Source: Marininema mesophilum (lineage in GTDB: Bacteria > Bacillota > Bacilli > Thermoactinomycetales > DSM-45169). Taken from it: DNA of 64,000 nt. Positions within the stretch are counted from its first letter, which is position 1. Each line of letters begins with the position of its first letter. Position numbers and translations under genes: made by a program. The stretch is from positions 62,001 to 126,000 of the forward strand of contig NZ_FNNQ01000011.1 of assembly GCF_900106775.1 (NCBI RefSeq). The letters run 5' to 3'. The notes under the pieces were generated by a model. It was not told the DNA's origin, ran no database searches, and saw only the letters and a list, made by a program, of their open reading frames with translations. This document shows, one piece after another, positions 16,647 to 25,951 of this stretch.

Positions 16647-17729
16647 GTGGGTGTCCGTTTCGTGGTTAATTGGGATCGTATGAAAGAGTTGACACAACTC
16701 CCTGGTGTTCCAGGAGCCGAGGGAGAAGTGCGTGAGGTATTAAGTCAATACATAGCCAATAGTACCTCAGAGATCGTGCAGGATCGCCTAGGTGGGTTGT
16801 TTGGTATACTCCGCGGACAGAAGGAATCGCCAAAGGTACTGGTTGCAGGACATATGGATGAAGTAGGCTTTATGGTTACCCGCATCACCGATAAAGGATT
16901 TATTAAATTTCAATCCCTTGGTGGATGGTGGAGTCAGGTGATGCTTGCCCAACGGATACAAATTATTACACGAACAGGGGAACAAATTCCTGGCCTGATC
17001 GGTTCTGTACCTCCCCATCTATTGAAGCAAGAGACGCGGAACAAACCGGTAGCTATTTCTGAAATGTTTATTGATCTTGGAGCAAATTCTGCAGAGGAAG
17101 TAGAAGCATTAGGGGTTCGTCCAGGGGATATGATTGCACCATACTTCCCAGACGTGGAGATGGCAGGAGGGAAACGAATCCTTTCAAAGGCCTGGGATAA
17201 TCGTTTCGGATGTGGGATCGCTCTTGAATTGCTAGATGAACTGAAGAACAAAAAGCATCCCAACACGCTATATTCTGGTGCGACTGTACAAGAGGAAGTG
17301 GGGTTACGCGGTGCCCAAGTAGCTGCCCAGATGATCCAGCCCGATGTTTTCTTTGCGGTTGATGCAGGACCCGCAGGGGACACCCCAGGTGTATCCGACG
17401 GGTATGGTGAGCTAGGTAAGGGGGTTGTCATCCGGTTGATGGATCGCTCAATGGTTCCTTTACCTGGTATGCGAGAATTTCTTGTAGAAACAGCAAAACG
17501 AGAGGGTATTCCCTATCAATTTTTTGTTTCCCAGGGTGGTACCGATGCGGGCGCTGTTCATACGACAGGTGAGGGAGTTCCTTCTGCTGCTCTTGGTATT
17601 TGTGCACGCTATATCCATTCCCATGCAGCCATGGTGGATAAGGATGATATAGAAGCTACTAAACGCTTCCTTGTTGCTATTGTGCAATCCCTTGATGCAG
17701 CTACACTAGAAGCCATTCAGAAAGGGTAA
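16647..17729 (+). CDS. M42-family aminopeptidase
   Basis: A dinuclear metal aminopeptidase of the M42 family (glutamyl aminopeptidase/endoglucanase-like), 360 aa, the usual size. Ligand motifs in order: AGHMDEVGFMV, SKAWDNRFGCG, QEEVGLRGAQ, AVDAGPAGDTPG and YIHSHAAMVD. Such enzymes form dodecameric cytosolic peptidases. The start is uncertain: GTG 16647 with a weak AGGAAAATGAGAAA leader, or GTG 16662. It follows yneB by 18 bases and may be read from the same transcript. Confidence 0.9.
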   Translation: MGVRFVVNWDRMKELTQLPGVPGAEGEVREVLSQYIANSTSEIVQDRLGGLFGILRGQKESPKVLVAGHMDEVGFMVTRITDKGFIKFQSLGGWWSQVMLAQRIQIITRTGEQIPGLIGSVPPHLLKQETRNKPVAISEMFIDLGANSAEEVEALGVRPGDMIAPYFPDVEMAGGKRILSKAWDNRFGCGIALELLDELKNKKHPNTLYSGATVQEEVGLRGAQVAAQMIQPDVFFAVDAGPAGDTPGVSDGYGELGKGVVIRLMDRSMVPLPGMREFLVETAKREGIPYQFFVSQGGTDAGAVHTTGEGVPSAALGICARYIHSHAAMVDKDDIEATKRFLVAIVQSLDAATLEAIQKG

Positions 17730-17811
17730 TTCTTTACAGAAGGAGAGGCCGAACCGTCGGGTCACGCTCTTCTTCTATTATTTTTATAGGAATCTTGGAA
17801 GGGTGAATGAG

Positions 17812-18750
17812 GTGAATCATCTATTTGACCAGGGGGAAGCGGTACGTCCCCAGCGATTTTACGATTTATTAGATGGTGTTTTCCGTCTCTATCGTCAGCG
17901 GTGGAAGACCACCTGGATGATTTTATTTTTATGTTTAGGACCTCCATATTTAGTAGCTGAAGTCGCTTTGTTACGGGGTGGGGGAAACTCTGACCCGTTT
18001 TCTCCCCTCAATGAAGGCGGCCAAGACTGGGCGTTCCTCATCTTAAGCATAGTCATCTATCTCCTTATATGGATGATCTTTGTTCCGCTCATGCAGGCAG
18101 GGGTTACGGCTATCACTGCGAGTCGAATCCAGAGAAACGAAGATCTCTCCTTCAAAGAAGTACTGAGAAAAACAGGGCGAGTATGCATTCCTGTGCTTTT
18201 CACTCTACTACTTATGGGGTTATTGATCACTCTATTATGGGTCATTTTAGGAATCCTATGGGCTATTCCTTTTGGTTTATTGGTTTTTGCTCTAAATGGA
18301 TGGCAGATCCCGCTAATTATTATGGGGTTCTTATTTTTCCTGAGCGCTACGATCATTACGATTTGGGTCTCTATACGTCTGATCTTGACACTCCCCATTG
18401 TGGTAGAAGAGGAGACAGGATACTTAGCTGCTATAAAGCGGAGCTGGCGACTGACGAAGGGATCTTTTTGGAAAATATTTGGCGCTTCTTTGATTGTTGG
18501 TATCGTCGTTGGTTTTTTTAGTATGGTATCTGGTCTACTCTCAGGCGTTGCATCAGGCCTTTATACGACGATGGATAGCGGTTTTGTTTGGATAAGTGTT
18601 CTTATAACGATCTTAAATATTTTCTTCCTTTGCCTTCCGTTGCCCCTTCAGCCGATTCTCAACACATTTTTTTACTATGATTGTCAAAGTCGTCGTGAAG
18701 GTACCGACTTAGAACGTGATCTGGTTGCAATCGGCGAGATTCAGGCCTAG
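17812..18750 (+). CDS. Multi-pass membrane protein of the DUF4129-MoxR-DUF58 operon
   Basis: About 312 aa with six to seven hydrophobic segments and a conserved-looking block RLILTLPIVVEEETGYLAAI followed by KRSWRLTKGSFWKIFG, found in glycerophosphoryl-diester-phosphodiesterase-type membrane domains. There is no catalytic domain. I prefer GTG 17812 (AAGGGTG six bases upstream) to GTG 17803. It leads a five-gene operon with a 14-base gap to the DUF4129 gene. Function unknown. Confidence 0.78.
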   Translation: MNHLFDQGEAVRPQRFYDLLDGVFRLYRQRWKTTWMILFLCLGPPYLVAEVALLRGGGNSDPFSPLNEGGQDWAFLILSIVIYLLIWMIFVPLMQAGVTAITASRIQRNEDLSFKEVLRKTGRVCIPVLFTLLLMGLLITLLWVILGILWAIPFGLLVFALNGWQIPLIIMGFLFFLSATIITIWVSIRLILTLPIVVEEETGYLAAIKRSWRLTKGSFWKIFGASLIVGIVVGFFSMVSGLLSGVASGLYTTMDSGFVWISVLITILNIFFLCLPLPLQPILNTFFYYDCQSRREGTDLERDLVAIGEIQA

Positions 18751-18764
18751 GGGGGAGTCGTAAT

Positions 18765-19388
18765 ATGGCATCCGAATATGAGAAGGCTCGCGACCAGTTA
18801 TCAGAGATTTTGAACAGGGATGAATTTACTGACCAACAATGGTTTGATGATTGGCGGGCACGACTTAGCAATATGGTGGAGTCGCTCGGGAACATCGTCG
18901 CTCAGCAATTGCACTCATGGTTGGGGATTGAAGTGGATACCCGGTTAGGCAGCGTGTTGCCAGTAATTCTTGGGGTTACATTCCTTATTCTCCTTTGGTG
19001 GCTTAGCCGGCGTCTGTTCTGGAGTCAGGAGATCCGAGGATCCGGGGAAAAGAATAGTAAAGATACCGTTTTTTCGCCAGCGGTTTGGTGGGAGAAAGCA
19101 GAGAACCATGCAAAAGAGGGGGAGTATCAAGAAGGAATCGCTATGATATTTCAGGCTGTCCTCGAAGGCTTAGTGCAAAAGGAAATACTCATCGGCAGTC
19201 GTTTTAAAAGTAATCGAGATTACCGGGAAGAAGTAGAGCGGAATCGTCCAGAGCTAGCCTCCCTTTTTCAACAACTGACCCGCCGTTTTGACCGTGTGCG
19301 TTATGGTAATGGTACAACGAGCAAAGAGGAGTATATGGACTTTTATCAACTTTCCCAAGAGTTGTTAGAGGACGGAGGTGCTGGATGA
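18765..19388 (+). CDS. DUF4129-domain membrane protein
   Basis: A 207-aa protein with one membrane segment (LPVILGVTFLILLWWLSRRL, about residues 65-85) and a cytosolic C-terminal DUF4129 domain: NHAKEGEYQEGIAMIFQAVL, RDYREEVE, and FDRVRYGNGTTSKEEYMDFY. A GGGGGGAG site precedes the ATG. It overlaps the next gene by four bases. DUF4129 proteins often accompany MoxR ATPases, DUF58 proteins and transglutaminase-like proteins. Function unknown; perhaps assembly at the membrane. Confidence 0.85.
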   Translation: MASEYEKARDQLSEILNRDEFTDQQWFDDWRARLSNMVESLGNIVAQQLHSWLGIEVDTRLGSVLPVILGVTFLILLWWLSRRLFWSQEIRGSGEKNSKDTVFSPAVWWEKAENHAKEGEYQEGIAMIFQAVLEGLVQKEILIGSRFKSNRDYREEVERNRPELASLFQQLTRRFDRVRYGNGTTSKEEYMDFYQLSQELLEDGGAG

Positions 19389-20617
19389 AACAGCGTAAGT
19401 ATGGAAAGATTGGCGTATTGTTGATTCTCCTCCTCCTCATTGTTCCGCTAATTTTTGTTTTCACCCTGGAATCCAATACAAATACCCCATACAACAGTCA
19501 TGGTACGTCCCACCATGGATTAAAGGCACTCTATCTCCTTCTTGAGAAACGCGGGCATTCTGTTGGCCGGTGGGAAGAAGGGTGGAGAGCCTTTCCTAAA
19601 GGGACAGGTCAACTGTTGATCCTTACCGAGCCCTCTGATATCACTTCGGCAAAGGATGTACACCGTTTGGAGAAATGGATTAAGAGAGGGAATACCCTGG
19701 CCCTTTTTGCCAATCCAGAAAATACATTAGGTGCAGAATGGGGGTTTGAAGCTCTTTCCCGTACCGATAGGAGGACGGGATTGAAGGGGAAGGTAAGGAT
19801 GCAACCTCGTTCCTCTGCCTGGCAGAAAAACATAGATTCGTTTTATTTCCCAGAAGGAAATCGGTTGCTCTCTAAGCAGGGGAGTACATGGGCGGATCAA
19901 GATAATCAGCTTCGCATAGCAGATCGAAAACTTGGTCAAGGATTTATTGTCTATGTCCCCGAAAAAAACTTCTTTACCAATCAAACCATTCAAAAAGAAG
20001 ATAATCTAGCATTTGCTCTTGATTTGGCATCGAAAGGGAAGAAGAGGATCTGGTTTGGTGACAGTCTTCGTCAAACAGTCGGGATAACGGATAATAAAGA
20101 AAAAGCATCCATCTTTAACTGGGTCTCCCGTGATGGGTGGCTTTTTGTAACCCTCCTAGGCTGTGGTTTCCTGCTATGGTTGTATATGAAGGGGAAACGG
20201 TTTGGTAACCCCAAACCAGATAGTATTACAGAACCTCCCTTTGCTGATGAATATGTCAAAGCGATGGGCTCGCTTTATAGGGAAATGAATTTAGGAAGAG
20301 ATAGTTTACTTGTTCAGTGGAGGGGACTTTTGCGACAAGCAGCAATGGAATGGGGGTTGGGAATGACCGCTACAGAAGAGGCTATTTTCAATCAAGGGAA
20401 GCGTTTTTTATCCCCAGAGGGTGTTAAACGCTTGGAAACCCTTAAACAACGGATGAATCATTTACCTACACGACTCTCAGGGAAACAATTCATTCATTTA
20501 AGCCAGGAAATTCATCAGATGAGAGAGGAGATTTTGGCATGGAAAACGCAACCGTTGACGCAGAACAGATTGCCCAACGATCAGAGGAAGTCCTTCATCA
20601 ATTATCCCACGCAGTAG
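19385..20617 (+). CDS. DUF4350-domain membrane protein
   Basis: A 410-aa protein with a signal-anchor (IGVLLILLLLIVPLIFVFTL), then an extracytoplasmic DUF4350 domain (SHHGLKALYLLLEKRGHSVG, LLILTEPSD), and a second membrane segment near residue 255 (WLFVTLLGCGFLLWLYMKG) leading to a cytosolic tail. Its start overlaps the DUF4129 stop, and its 3' end overlaps the MoxR gene by 79 bases. The fold is glutamine-amidotransferase-like, and the role in this operon is unknown. Confidence 0.83.
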   Translation: MKQRKYGKIGVLLILLLLIVPLIFVFTLESNTNTPYNSHGTSHHGLKALYLLLEKRGHSVGRWEEGWRAFPKGTGQLLILTEPSDITSAKDVHRLEKWIKRGNTLALFANPENTLGAEWGFEALSRTDRRTGLKGKVRMQPRSSAWQKNIDSFYFPEGNRLLSKQGSTWADQDNQLRIADRKLGQGFIVYVPEKNFFTNQTIQKEDNLAFALDLASKGKKRIWFGDSLRQTVGITDNKEKASIFNWVSRDGWLFVTLLGCGFLLWLYMKGKRFGNPKPDSITEPPFADEYVKAMGSLYREMNLGRDSLLVQWRGLLRQAAMEWGLGMTATEEAIFNQGKRFLSPEGVKRLETLKQRMNHLPTRLSGKQFIHLSQEIHQMREEILAWKTQPLTQNRLPNDQRKSFINYPTQ

Positions 20618-21498
20618 ATGGGCAAAAAACACAGCTACGCCTTCTTTGGGCGGCGATGTTAACTGGAGGGCATGTGATCGTCGAAGGTGTACCTGGATTA
20701 GGAAAAACGCTAATGGCACGTGCATTGGGTGCTGTGATCGATTCCTCCTTTGCACGGGTTCAATTTACCCCCGATCTGATGCCTTCGGATGTGACAGGTA
20801 CCCAGATCTTTGAAGGAAATACGGGAAGTTTTCACTTTAAGCGTGGACCGTTATTTTCTCAAATTGTACTAGCTGATGAAATTAATCGTACTCCTCCTAA
20901 AACACAAGCTGCTTTGCTTGAAGCGATGGAAGAGGGACAAGTGACTGTCGATGGAAAACCAGAAGCACTACCTCAGCCATTTTTTGTAATTGCCACGCAA
21001 AACCCGTTGGAATATGAGGGGACCTATCCGCTACCCGAAGCGCAATTAGATCGTTTTGCTATGAAGTTGATCGTCGATTATCCAGGTGAGGAAGAGGAGC
21101 TAGCTATTTTGCGTAGTCATCACTTTGCGCAGCGCAGAGAGAAAAAGATATCTTCCCTGATTACAACAGAAGAGTTGCTCCATTTCCGTGAGTGGATCAC
21201 CCAGATTCATGCGGAAGAGTCAGTCCTTATCTATATTACTTCAATCATCCGTGCAACACGGGAGCATCCGCAAGTGATGCTTGGGGCAAGTCCACGAGCA
21301 GGGGTTAGCTTACTTTCACTATCACGGGCATCCGCTGTGATGGATGGTCGTTCCTATGTAACACCTGATGATATCAAAGGGTTGGTAGCACCTGTGTTAC
21401 GCCATCGACTGCTACTTCACCCTGACGCAGAATTGGAAGGGATGGACGCTGATGACCTCATCCGGGAGATCCTCCGTTCAGTCTCAGTCCCACGGTAG
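20539..21498 (+). CDS. MoxR-family AAA+ ATPase
   Basis: A 319-aa chaperone-like ATPase. Walker A is GVPGLGKTLMARAL and Walker B LADEINRTPPKTQAALLEAM; ATQNPLEYEGTYPLPEAQLD and the sensor-2 ASPRAG follow. MoxR ATPases work with VWA-type partners, here the DUF58 protein encoded next. AGAGGAGA precedes the ATG; the long overlap with the upstream gene indicates coupled translation. Cellular target unknown. Confidence 0.93.
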   Translation: MENATVDAEQIAQRSEEVLHQLSHAVDGQKTQLRLLWAAMLTGGHVIVEGVPGLGKTLMARALGAVIDSSFARVQFTPDLMPSDVTGTQIFEGNTGSFHFKRGPLFSQIVLADEINRTPPKTQAALLEAMEEGQVTVDGKPEALPQPFFVIATQNPLEYEGTYPLPEAQLDRFAMKLIVDYPGEEEELAILRSHHFAQRREKKISSLITTEELLHFREWITQIHAEESVLIYITSIIRATREHPQVMLGASPRAGVSLLSLSRASAVMDGRSYVTPDDIKGLVAPVLRHRLLLHPDAELEGMDADDLIREILRSVSVPR

Positions 21499-22813
21499 TG
21501 GTTGGCTACCAACGAGCCGTTTTTTGGGATGGTTTGCCCTTGGAGTGGCAGTGACCGGGGCTGGGGCAATCTTTGGAATCGCTTTTTTGTGCGCCATTCT
21601 ATATTACAGCGGCTTAATGGTAGTAACCACAAGGGAAGCTCTTACCCTCCGTTCTGTTGGCCATTTAATGATTACTAGAGAGAGTGATCCTTTTTTTGAG
21701 CTCGGGGAAGAACATCTCATTCACCTGTCTGCAAAATCAAATTACGATGGTAATCTTACACTCACATTGAAAGATGATATCCCCACGAGTTTTCATACCA
21801 ACGAAGGGGAAATCTCCTTTTCTTTATCGAAAAGGAGGAGTGGGACCGCTACCTACTACATATACCCCAATCAGCGGGGTCTGCATCGATTTGGTAATAT
21901 ACATTTGCGTATTACAGGGCCATGGGGATTCATCCAACGTCAACAGAGAGCCGATATGGCGGAGGATAAAAGAGTCTACCCGCTTTTAAAAGAGGTACGG
22001 CGAGTGAGGGGCGGGGTTTATCGAAAACGAACTGATATAGAAGGAACGTATCGCCGAAAAGGAATCGGTCAAAGTTTGGAATACTCCCATATCCGTGAGT
22101 ATGTGCAAGGAGATGATCCACGCTGGATCAATTGGAAGGCGACTGCACGACTTAATAAACCCGCAGTCAATGTTCAGCGGCCAGAACAAGGTCAACATGT
22201 AGTAATTTTTCTCGATTGTGGCCGTGTGATGGGAGCACGGGACCGGGTGAAAACTCGTTTAGATCTTGCTATAGAGGGAGCGTTGGCCTTTGCTGCGGCG
22301 GCTCTTACCCGGGGAGATCAAGTTGGTCTGATCGCTTTTTCCAATCGTATTACTAGCTGGGTGCCTTCAGGAAAGGGAGATTCACAATTAAAACGGTTGA
22401 TCGAAGCAATGGCAGGATTAGAAGCGGAGTATGTCGAGTCAGCGTATCGGGTTGCGATGGAGCACTTGGCTACTCATTATAAACGGCGTGCATTAGTTGC
22501 TGTCTTCACGGATGCGGGAAACCTTACCTTCGCTGAGGAATTGGCACAACAAATAACCGTGCTTCGCCGCCGACACCTCATTTTAACGGTGACGATGCAA
22601 GATCCACGGTTGCAACAGGAGATTGATAAGTATCCTCATCAGGAGGATGATGTTTTCCGCAAAGCAGTCGTTGAGGGGATGATGATCGAGCGGCATGAGC
22701 GTCTCCATCATCTACGAAGACAGGGAGTAATTGTACTGGATGTTCCTCCAGGGCAATTATCTACTTCTGCGATCCATACTTATATCGATTTGAAAAATCG
22801 CTCCTTATTGTAA
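21452..22813 (+). CDS. DUF58-domain protein (VWA-like partner of MoxR)
   Basis: A 453-aa protein with two N-terminal hydrophobic stretches, a beta-rich middle, and the DUF58 signature GDDPRWINWKATARLNKPAV followed by a VWA-like fold (VVIFLDCGRVMG, GDQVGLIAFSNRI). ATG 21452 overlaps the MoxR gene by 47 bases with AAGGGA upstream; later GTG codons are possible starts. It is the last gene of the operon, closed by a hairpin at 22820-22860. Confidence 0.87.
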   Translation: MTSSGRSSVQSQSHGSGWLPTSRFLGWFALGVAVTGAGAIFGIAFLCAILYYSGLMVVTTREALTLRSVGHLMITRESDPFFELGEEHLIHLSAKSNYDGNLTLTLKDDIPTSFHTNEGEISFSLSKRRSGTATYYIYPNQRGLHRFGNIHLRITGPWGFIQRQQRADMAEDKRVYPLLKEVRRVRGGVYRKRTDIEGTYRRKGIGQSLEYSHIREYVQGDDPRWINWKATARLNKPAVNVQRPEQGQHVVIFLDCGRVMGARDRVKTRLDLAIEGALAFAAAALTRGDQVGLIAFSNRITSWVPSGKGDSQLKRLIEAMAGLEAEYVESAYRVAMEHLATHYKRRALVAVFTDAGNLTFAEELAQQITVLRRRHLILTVTMQDPRLQQEIDKYPHQEDDVFRKAVVEGMMIERHERLHHLRRQGVIVLDVPPGQLSTSAIHTYIDLKNRSLL

Positions 22814-22819
22814 GTTTCT

Positions 22820-22860
22820 AAAAAAAGCAGCTACCCTAAATGAGGTAGCTGCTTTTTTTA
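22820..22860. terminator. Bidirectional terminator between the DUF58 gene and lexA
   Basis: AAAAAAGCAGCTACC pairs perfectly with GGTAGCTGCTTTTTT across an eight-base loop, giving U-runs on both strands. It separates convergent genes. Confidence 0.9.
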
Positions 22861-22866
22861 GACGTT

Positions 22867-23493
22867 TTAATGGAGTTCCCGATAGAGTCCAATGACCTTC
22901 CCGAGAATTGTTACTTCTGAAAAGAGAAGCGGTTCCATGTGATCATTTTCTGGTTGTAGACGGACATGATCTTTCTCTTTAAAGAAACGTTTAACGGTGG
23001 CTTCATTTTCAGGTGTCATGGCAACGATGATATCACCATTATCGGCGACCTGTTGTTGACGAACAAGGACATAATCCCCATCGAGTACTCCGATGTTGAT
23101 CATACTGTCACCACGAACAGAGAGGAGAAAAACTGAATCTTCACTTCCCACCATACGACGAGGAATAGGGAAGTAATCTTCGACGTTTTCGATAGCAGTA
23201 ATCGGCTCTCCTGCTGTAACTTTACCGATATAAGGGACCATCATGGTGTTTCTTGCAATATCAGGGATGGAATCTAGCGTATCTTCAAGCACCTCAATCG
23301 CCCGTGGTTTCGTGGGATCACGCCGAATAAGCCCTTTTTTCTCCAATCGTGCCAGGTGACCGTGTACGGTAGAACTGGATGCAAGTCCTACGGCTTCCCC
23401 AATCTCCCGTACAGATGGGGGATATCCTTTGGCGCGTACTTCTTGTTTTATGTAGTTTAAAATGGCTTCTTGTCGTGGTGATAACTTGATCAT
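22867..23493 (-). CDS. lexA: LexA SOS repressor
   Basis: A 208-aa repressor of the SOS regulon. The N-terminal winged helix (SPRQEAILNYIKQEVRAKGY, PPSVREIGEAVGLASSSTV) is followed by the self-cleavage site Ala94-Gly95 (VTAGEP) and the Ser130 (RGDSM)/Lys168 (ATVKRF) dyad, all intact. The start is ATG 23493 with GGGGAGG upstream, not the ORF start seven codons earlier. The divergent yneA shares the intergenic region, which carries two LexA boxes, so lexA is probably self-regulated. Confidence 0.97.
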   Translation of the reverse strand: MIKLSPRQEAILNYIKQEVRAKGYPPSVREIGEAVGLASSSTVHGHLARLEKKGLIRRDPTKPRAIEVLEDTLDSIPDIARNTMMVPYIGKVTAGEPITAIENVEDYFPIPRRMVGSEDSVFLLSVRGDSMINIGVLDGDYVLVRQQQVADNGDIIVAMTPENEATVKRFFKEKDHVRLQPENDHMEPLLFSEVTILGKVIGLYRELH

Positions 23494-23591
23494 GATTCTT
23501 CCTCCCCTTTCCAAATAGCATCTCTTTTTTCTTTCTCCTCTGAAATCCGTACGTAGTTTTCCTTAAGTATACACGAATCCATGTTGGAGTA

Positions 23592-23605
23592 CAAACATAG
23601 GTTCG
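23592..23605. promoter_or_regulatory. LexA box (SOS operator), weaker copy
   Basis: CAAACATAGGTTCG matches the Gram-positive SOS box (CGAACNNNNGTTCG) with one clear mismatch. It lies between lexA and yneA. Confidence 0.7.
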
Positions 23606-23619
23606 AATATTCGATTGAC

Positions 23620-23633
23620 AGAACGTATGTTCT
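23620..23633. promoter_or_regulatory. LexA box (SOS operator), strong copy
   Basis: AGAACGTATGTTCT contains the perfect GAAC-N4-GTTC core, 61 bases before the yneA start. Its position suits repression of both divergent genes. Confidence 0.85.
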
Positions 23634-23694
23634 TGAATAAACTTAGAATACATCGCATAGCTTGTACCATTCAAGTGCGGGGGTGGAGTAGTCT

Positions 23695-23976
23695 ATGAGA
23701 CGATGGAGTTTATTCTGCGGACTTTTCCTGGTACCGATTATTGGTTTCTGGGCATTCATTGGAGATAGCCAGGCTTCTAAGAGCGATTCGTTTCAGACGG
23801 TGGAAGTAAAGGCAGGTGAGACGATCTGGTCACTTGCTCATCTTTACGGAGATCCAAAGGATGATATTCGCAAAACCGTGGATGTTATCCAAGAGGCCAA
23901 TCAGCTGGATACGGCAATAATTCAACCCGGGCAAAAATTAAGGGTGCCGATCGCTTCGGAGAAGCATGATCAATAA
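23695..23976 (+). CDS. yneA: YneA-like cell-division suppressor
   Basis: A 93-aa SOS-induced inhibitor of septation. It has an N-terminal membrane anchor (LFCGLFLVPIIGFWAFIG) and an extracytoplasmic LysM domain (VEVKAGETIWSLAHLYGD, IIQPGQKLRVP). Size, topology and position divergent from lexA match YneA. GGGGGTGGAG precedes the ATG. Two LexA boxes lie upstream, so induction on DNA damage is expected. A long palindromic terminator follows. Confidence 0.92.
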   Translation: MRRWSLFCGLFLVPIIGFWAFIGDSQASKSDSFQTVEVKAGETIWSLAHLYGDPKDDIRKTVDVIQEANQLDTAIIQPGQKLRVPIASEKHDQ

Positions 23977-24020
23977 ATAGAAAAGAAGGCCGTTACGTAA
24001 CGGCCTTCTTTTCTATTTAT
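23973..24020. terminator. Long perfect palindromic terminator
   Basis: A perfect 24-bp palindrome with no loop (ATAAATAGAAAAGAAGGCCG onward) ends yneA and the convergent unknown gene. T-rich flanks on both strands suit a bidirectional terminator. Its first bases overlap the yneA stop codon. Confidence 0.8.
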
Positions 24021-24023
24021 TCT

Positions 24024-24485
24024 TTAGCGATACTGGATATACGTGATCTCTTTCTTTAGTTCGCCTAGCCCCTCCATACTATGAAGCACAATCACAGGGA
24101 TGATATCATCCTTAGTTGAATCAGATAGAGCAAGGTTAACTAATTTAATGTCATGATCAATAAAGGAAAATTCGATAGGATGATCGACGTTCCCTTTATT
24201 GATCTGTTGGTCCACCTTGTGCAGTTCACTTCTTAGGTAATTTAACCGATCTACTAGCTTACGTTTCATTTCTTTGTTCAATCGGTAGTTGGAATGTTGT
24301 TCAACAGTGAGTTTGTATGTATCGGAGATCTCATTTAAGAGCTGGCTTCCTTTTAATGCCTTGTACTCTTCGATATACGATTGTGTCTGAGATCGATCGT
24401 AGAAGTGATTGAGAACCAATGTGAGAGCTACGATACACAGATAAATGAGAAGGGTACGCAGTAAGTTCTTCATTTTATCATTCAC
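24024..24485 (-). CDS. Unknown membrane-anchored protein
   Basis: I do not recognise the family. The 153-aa product has an N-terminal membrane segment (LLRTLLIYLCIVALTLVLNH) followed by a soluble, probably extracytoplasmic helical region rich in charged residues with no cysteines. GTG 24485 is preceded by AGGAGGAGA. It lies between yneA and the haem operon, transcribed with hemY but 68 bases beyond its stop, so it may be an operon tail. Confidence 0.7.
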   Translation of the reverse strand: MNDKMKNLLRTLLIYLCIVALTLVLNHFYDRSQTQSYIEEYKALKGSQLLNEISDTYKLTVEQHSNYRLNKEMKRKLVDRLNYLRSELHKVDQQINKGNVDHPIEFSFIDHDIKLVNLALSDSTKDDIIPVIVLHSMEGLGELKKEITYIQYR

Positions 24486-24553
24486 AGGGTCTCCTCCTGC
24501 CAAATACCTAGTACCTCATATATATGGACAGGGAAGACGAGTTATGATGACCT

Positions 24554-25951
24554 CTACTGTAAAGATAAAAAATGAAGGGTATTTTGCACGGCTTGTTTTC
24601 CTTGATCGATACAGTCAGGGATACCTACTCCGCCATAAGAAGCACCTGCGAGGAAGAGGCCGGGTAAAGGGGCTATCTCTTCATGGACATGTTTTTCCCA
24701 TTCTACATGACCAACGGTATATTGGGGCATTCCCAAAGGCCAACGAGTGACTAAGGTGAATTCAGGGGAGCCATCAATAGAGAGAATTCGTTTCAAATCT
24801 TTCTGTACCTGGGCCACGATCACCTCGTCAGGTTCTTCAACGATGGCTTCATCACCTGATCTCCCCACATAACAGCGAATCAGGCCTTTTCCTTTAGGTA
24901 CTGTGTGAGGCCATTTTCGATGTGTCCAGGTACATGCAGTAATCGTGGTATCTTCCCCTCTTGGGACGACAAATCCTGTGCCATCTACCTTTAGTGGAAC
25001 TTGTTGCTCATCGTAAGCGAGTAAAACGGTGGCTACTGAAGTTGCCGGAAGATCATTAGGGGGAAGTGACCAGGTGATCTGAGGAAGCAATTGAGAGGCT
25101 TGCTTAAAGGGAGTAGCCAGTATAACAGCATCCACATTGAATGATTCTCTGCCATCGATGTGTAATCGGTAGCCTGCCTCCGTCACTTCCACCTGGCGAA
25201 CCGGGGAATTTTTAAGCACCGAGCTGACCGGGAGTTTCGCTTCAATTTCTTCTGCAAAACTTAGTAGCCCATTTTTAAGTGTGAGAAACTGGCCTTTGGT
25301 GCGCCCCGTGGTAGACTGTGGTCGACTTTTACGCATCCCCAGGATTAAACTGCGATGTTTCTTTTCCATCTCAGCAAATTGGGGAAAGGTAGCTTCTAAA
25401 CTAAGATGATCTAGGCTCCCTGCATAGATCCCTGATAAAAGTGGTTCAATCAAACGATCAACAACTTCATCGCCTAAGCGCCGCCGGAAAAAGGCTCCCA
25501 CAGAGATGTCTCCATTGCGCACTCCCCGTGACAGGACGAGATCACCCGCCGCACGCATTTTGCCTGCAGATGAAAAAAGCCCTGTCTTAACGAAGGGAGT
25601 TAGACGAGTGGGAATTCCCATCACCGATCCTTCAGGGATTGGATGTAGTTTAAAGTCATGTAGAATATAAGCCTGTCCGGTGTTATTCCGAATAAGATCT
25701 TGTTCCAATCCTAAATCGATAGCAAGTTGCTTCGCACTGGTTTTCCGTTCTAAAAAAGAATCGGGGCCCGTTTCCATGACCATGCCCTGGGTACGAAGGG
25801 TCTCAATTTTTCCTCCTATATGGGAGCTTGCTTCAATCAGGCGGATGGTTAGTGGGAGGCTACGCTCAGTTGCCTCTTTTTGCAGATAAAAGGCGGCCGT
25901 TAACCCTGCAATCCCACCACCGATGATAGCGATTTGATGCTGTTTATCCAT
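24554..25951 (-). CDS. hemY: Coproporphyrinogen III/protoporphyrinogen oxidase
   Basis: FAD-dependent oxidase of the haem pathway; in Firmicutes the substrate is coproporphyrinogen III. The 465-aa protein has the dinucleotide motif IAIIGGGIAGLTAAF, KIETLRTQGMVMETGPDSFL, and the C-terminal GLFLAGASYGGVGIPDCI. I start at ATG 25951 (GAGGAAAAGC upstream), which overlaps the hemH stop by eight bases; the 36 upstream codons lie inside hemH. It is the third gene of hemE-hemH-hemY. Confidence 0.95.
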   Translation of the reverse strand: MDKQHQIAIIGGGIAGLTAAFYLQKEATERSLPLTIRLIEASSHIGGKIETLRTQGMVMETGPDSFLERKTSAKQLAIDLGLEQDLIRNNTGQAYILHDFKLHPIPEGSVMGIPTRLTPFVKTGLFSSAGKMRAAGDLVLSRGVRNGDISVGAFFRRRLGDEVVDRLIEPLLSGIYAGSLDHLSLEATFPQFAEMEKKHRSLILGMRKSRPQSTTGRTKGQFLTLKNGLLSFAEEIEAKLPVSSVLKNSPVRQVEVTEAGYRLHIDGRESFNVDAVILATPFKQASQLLPQITWSLPPNDLPATSVATVLLAYDEQQVPLKVDGTGFVVPRGEDTTITACTWTHRKWPHTVPKGKGLIRCYVGRSGDEAIVEEPDEVIVAQVQKDLKRILSIDGSPEFTLVTRWPLGMPQYTVGHVEWEKHVHEEIAPLPGLFLAGASYGGVGIPDCIDQGKQAVQNTLHFLSLQ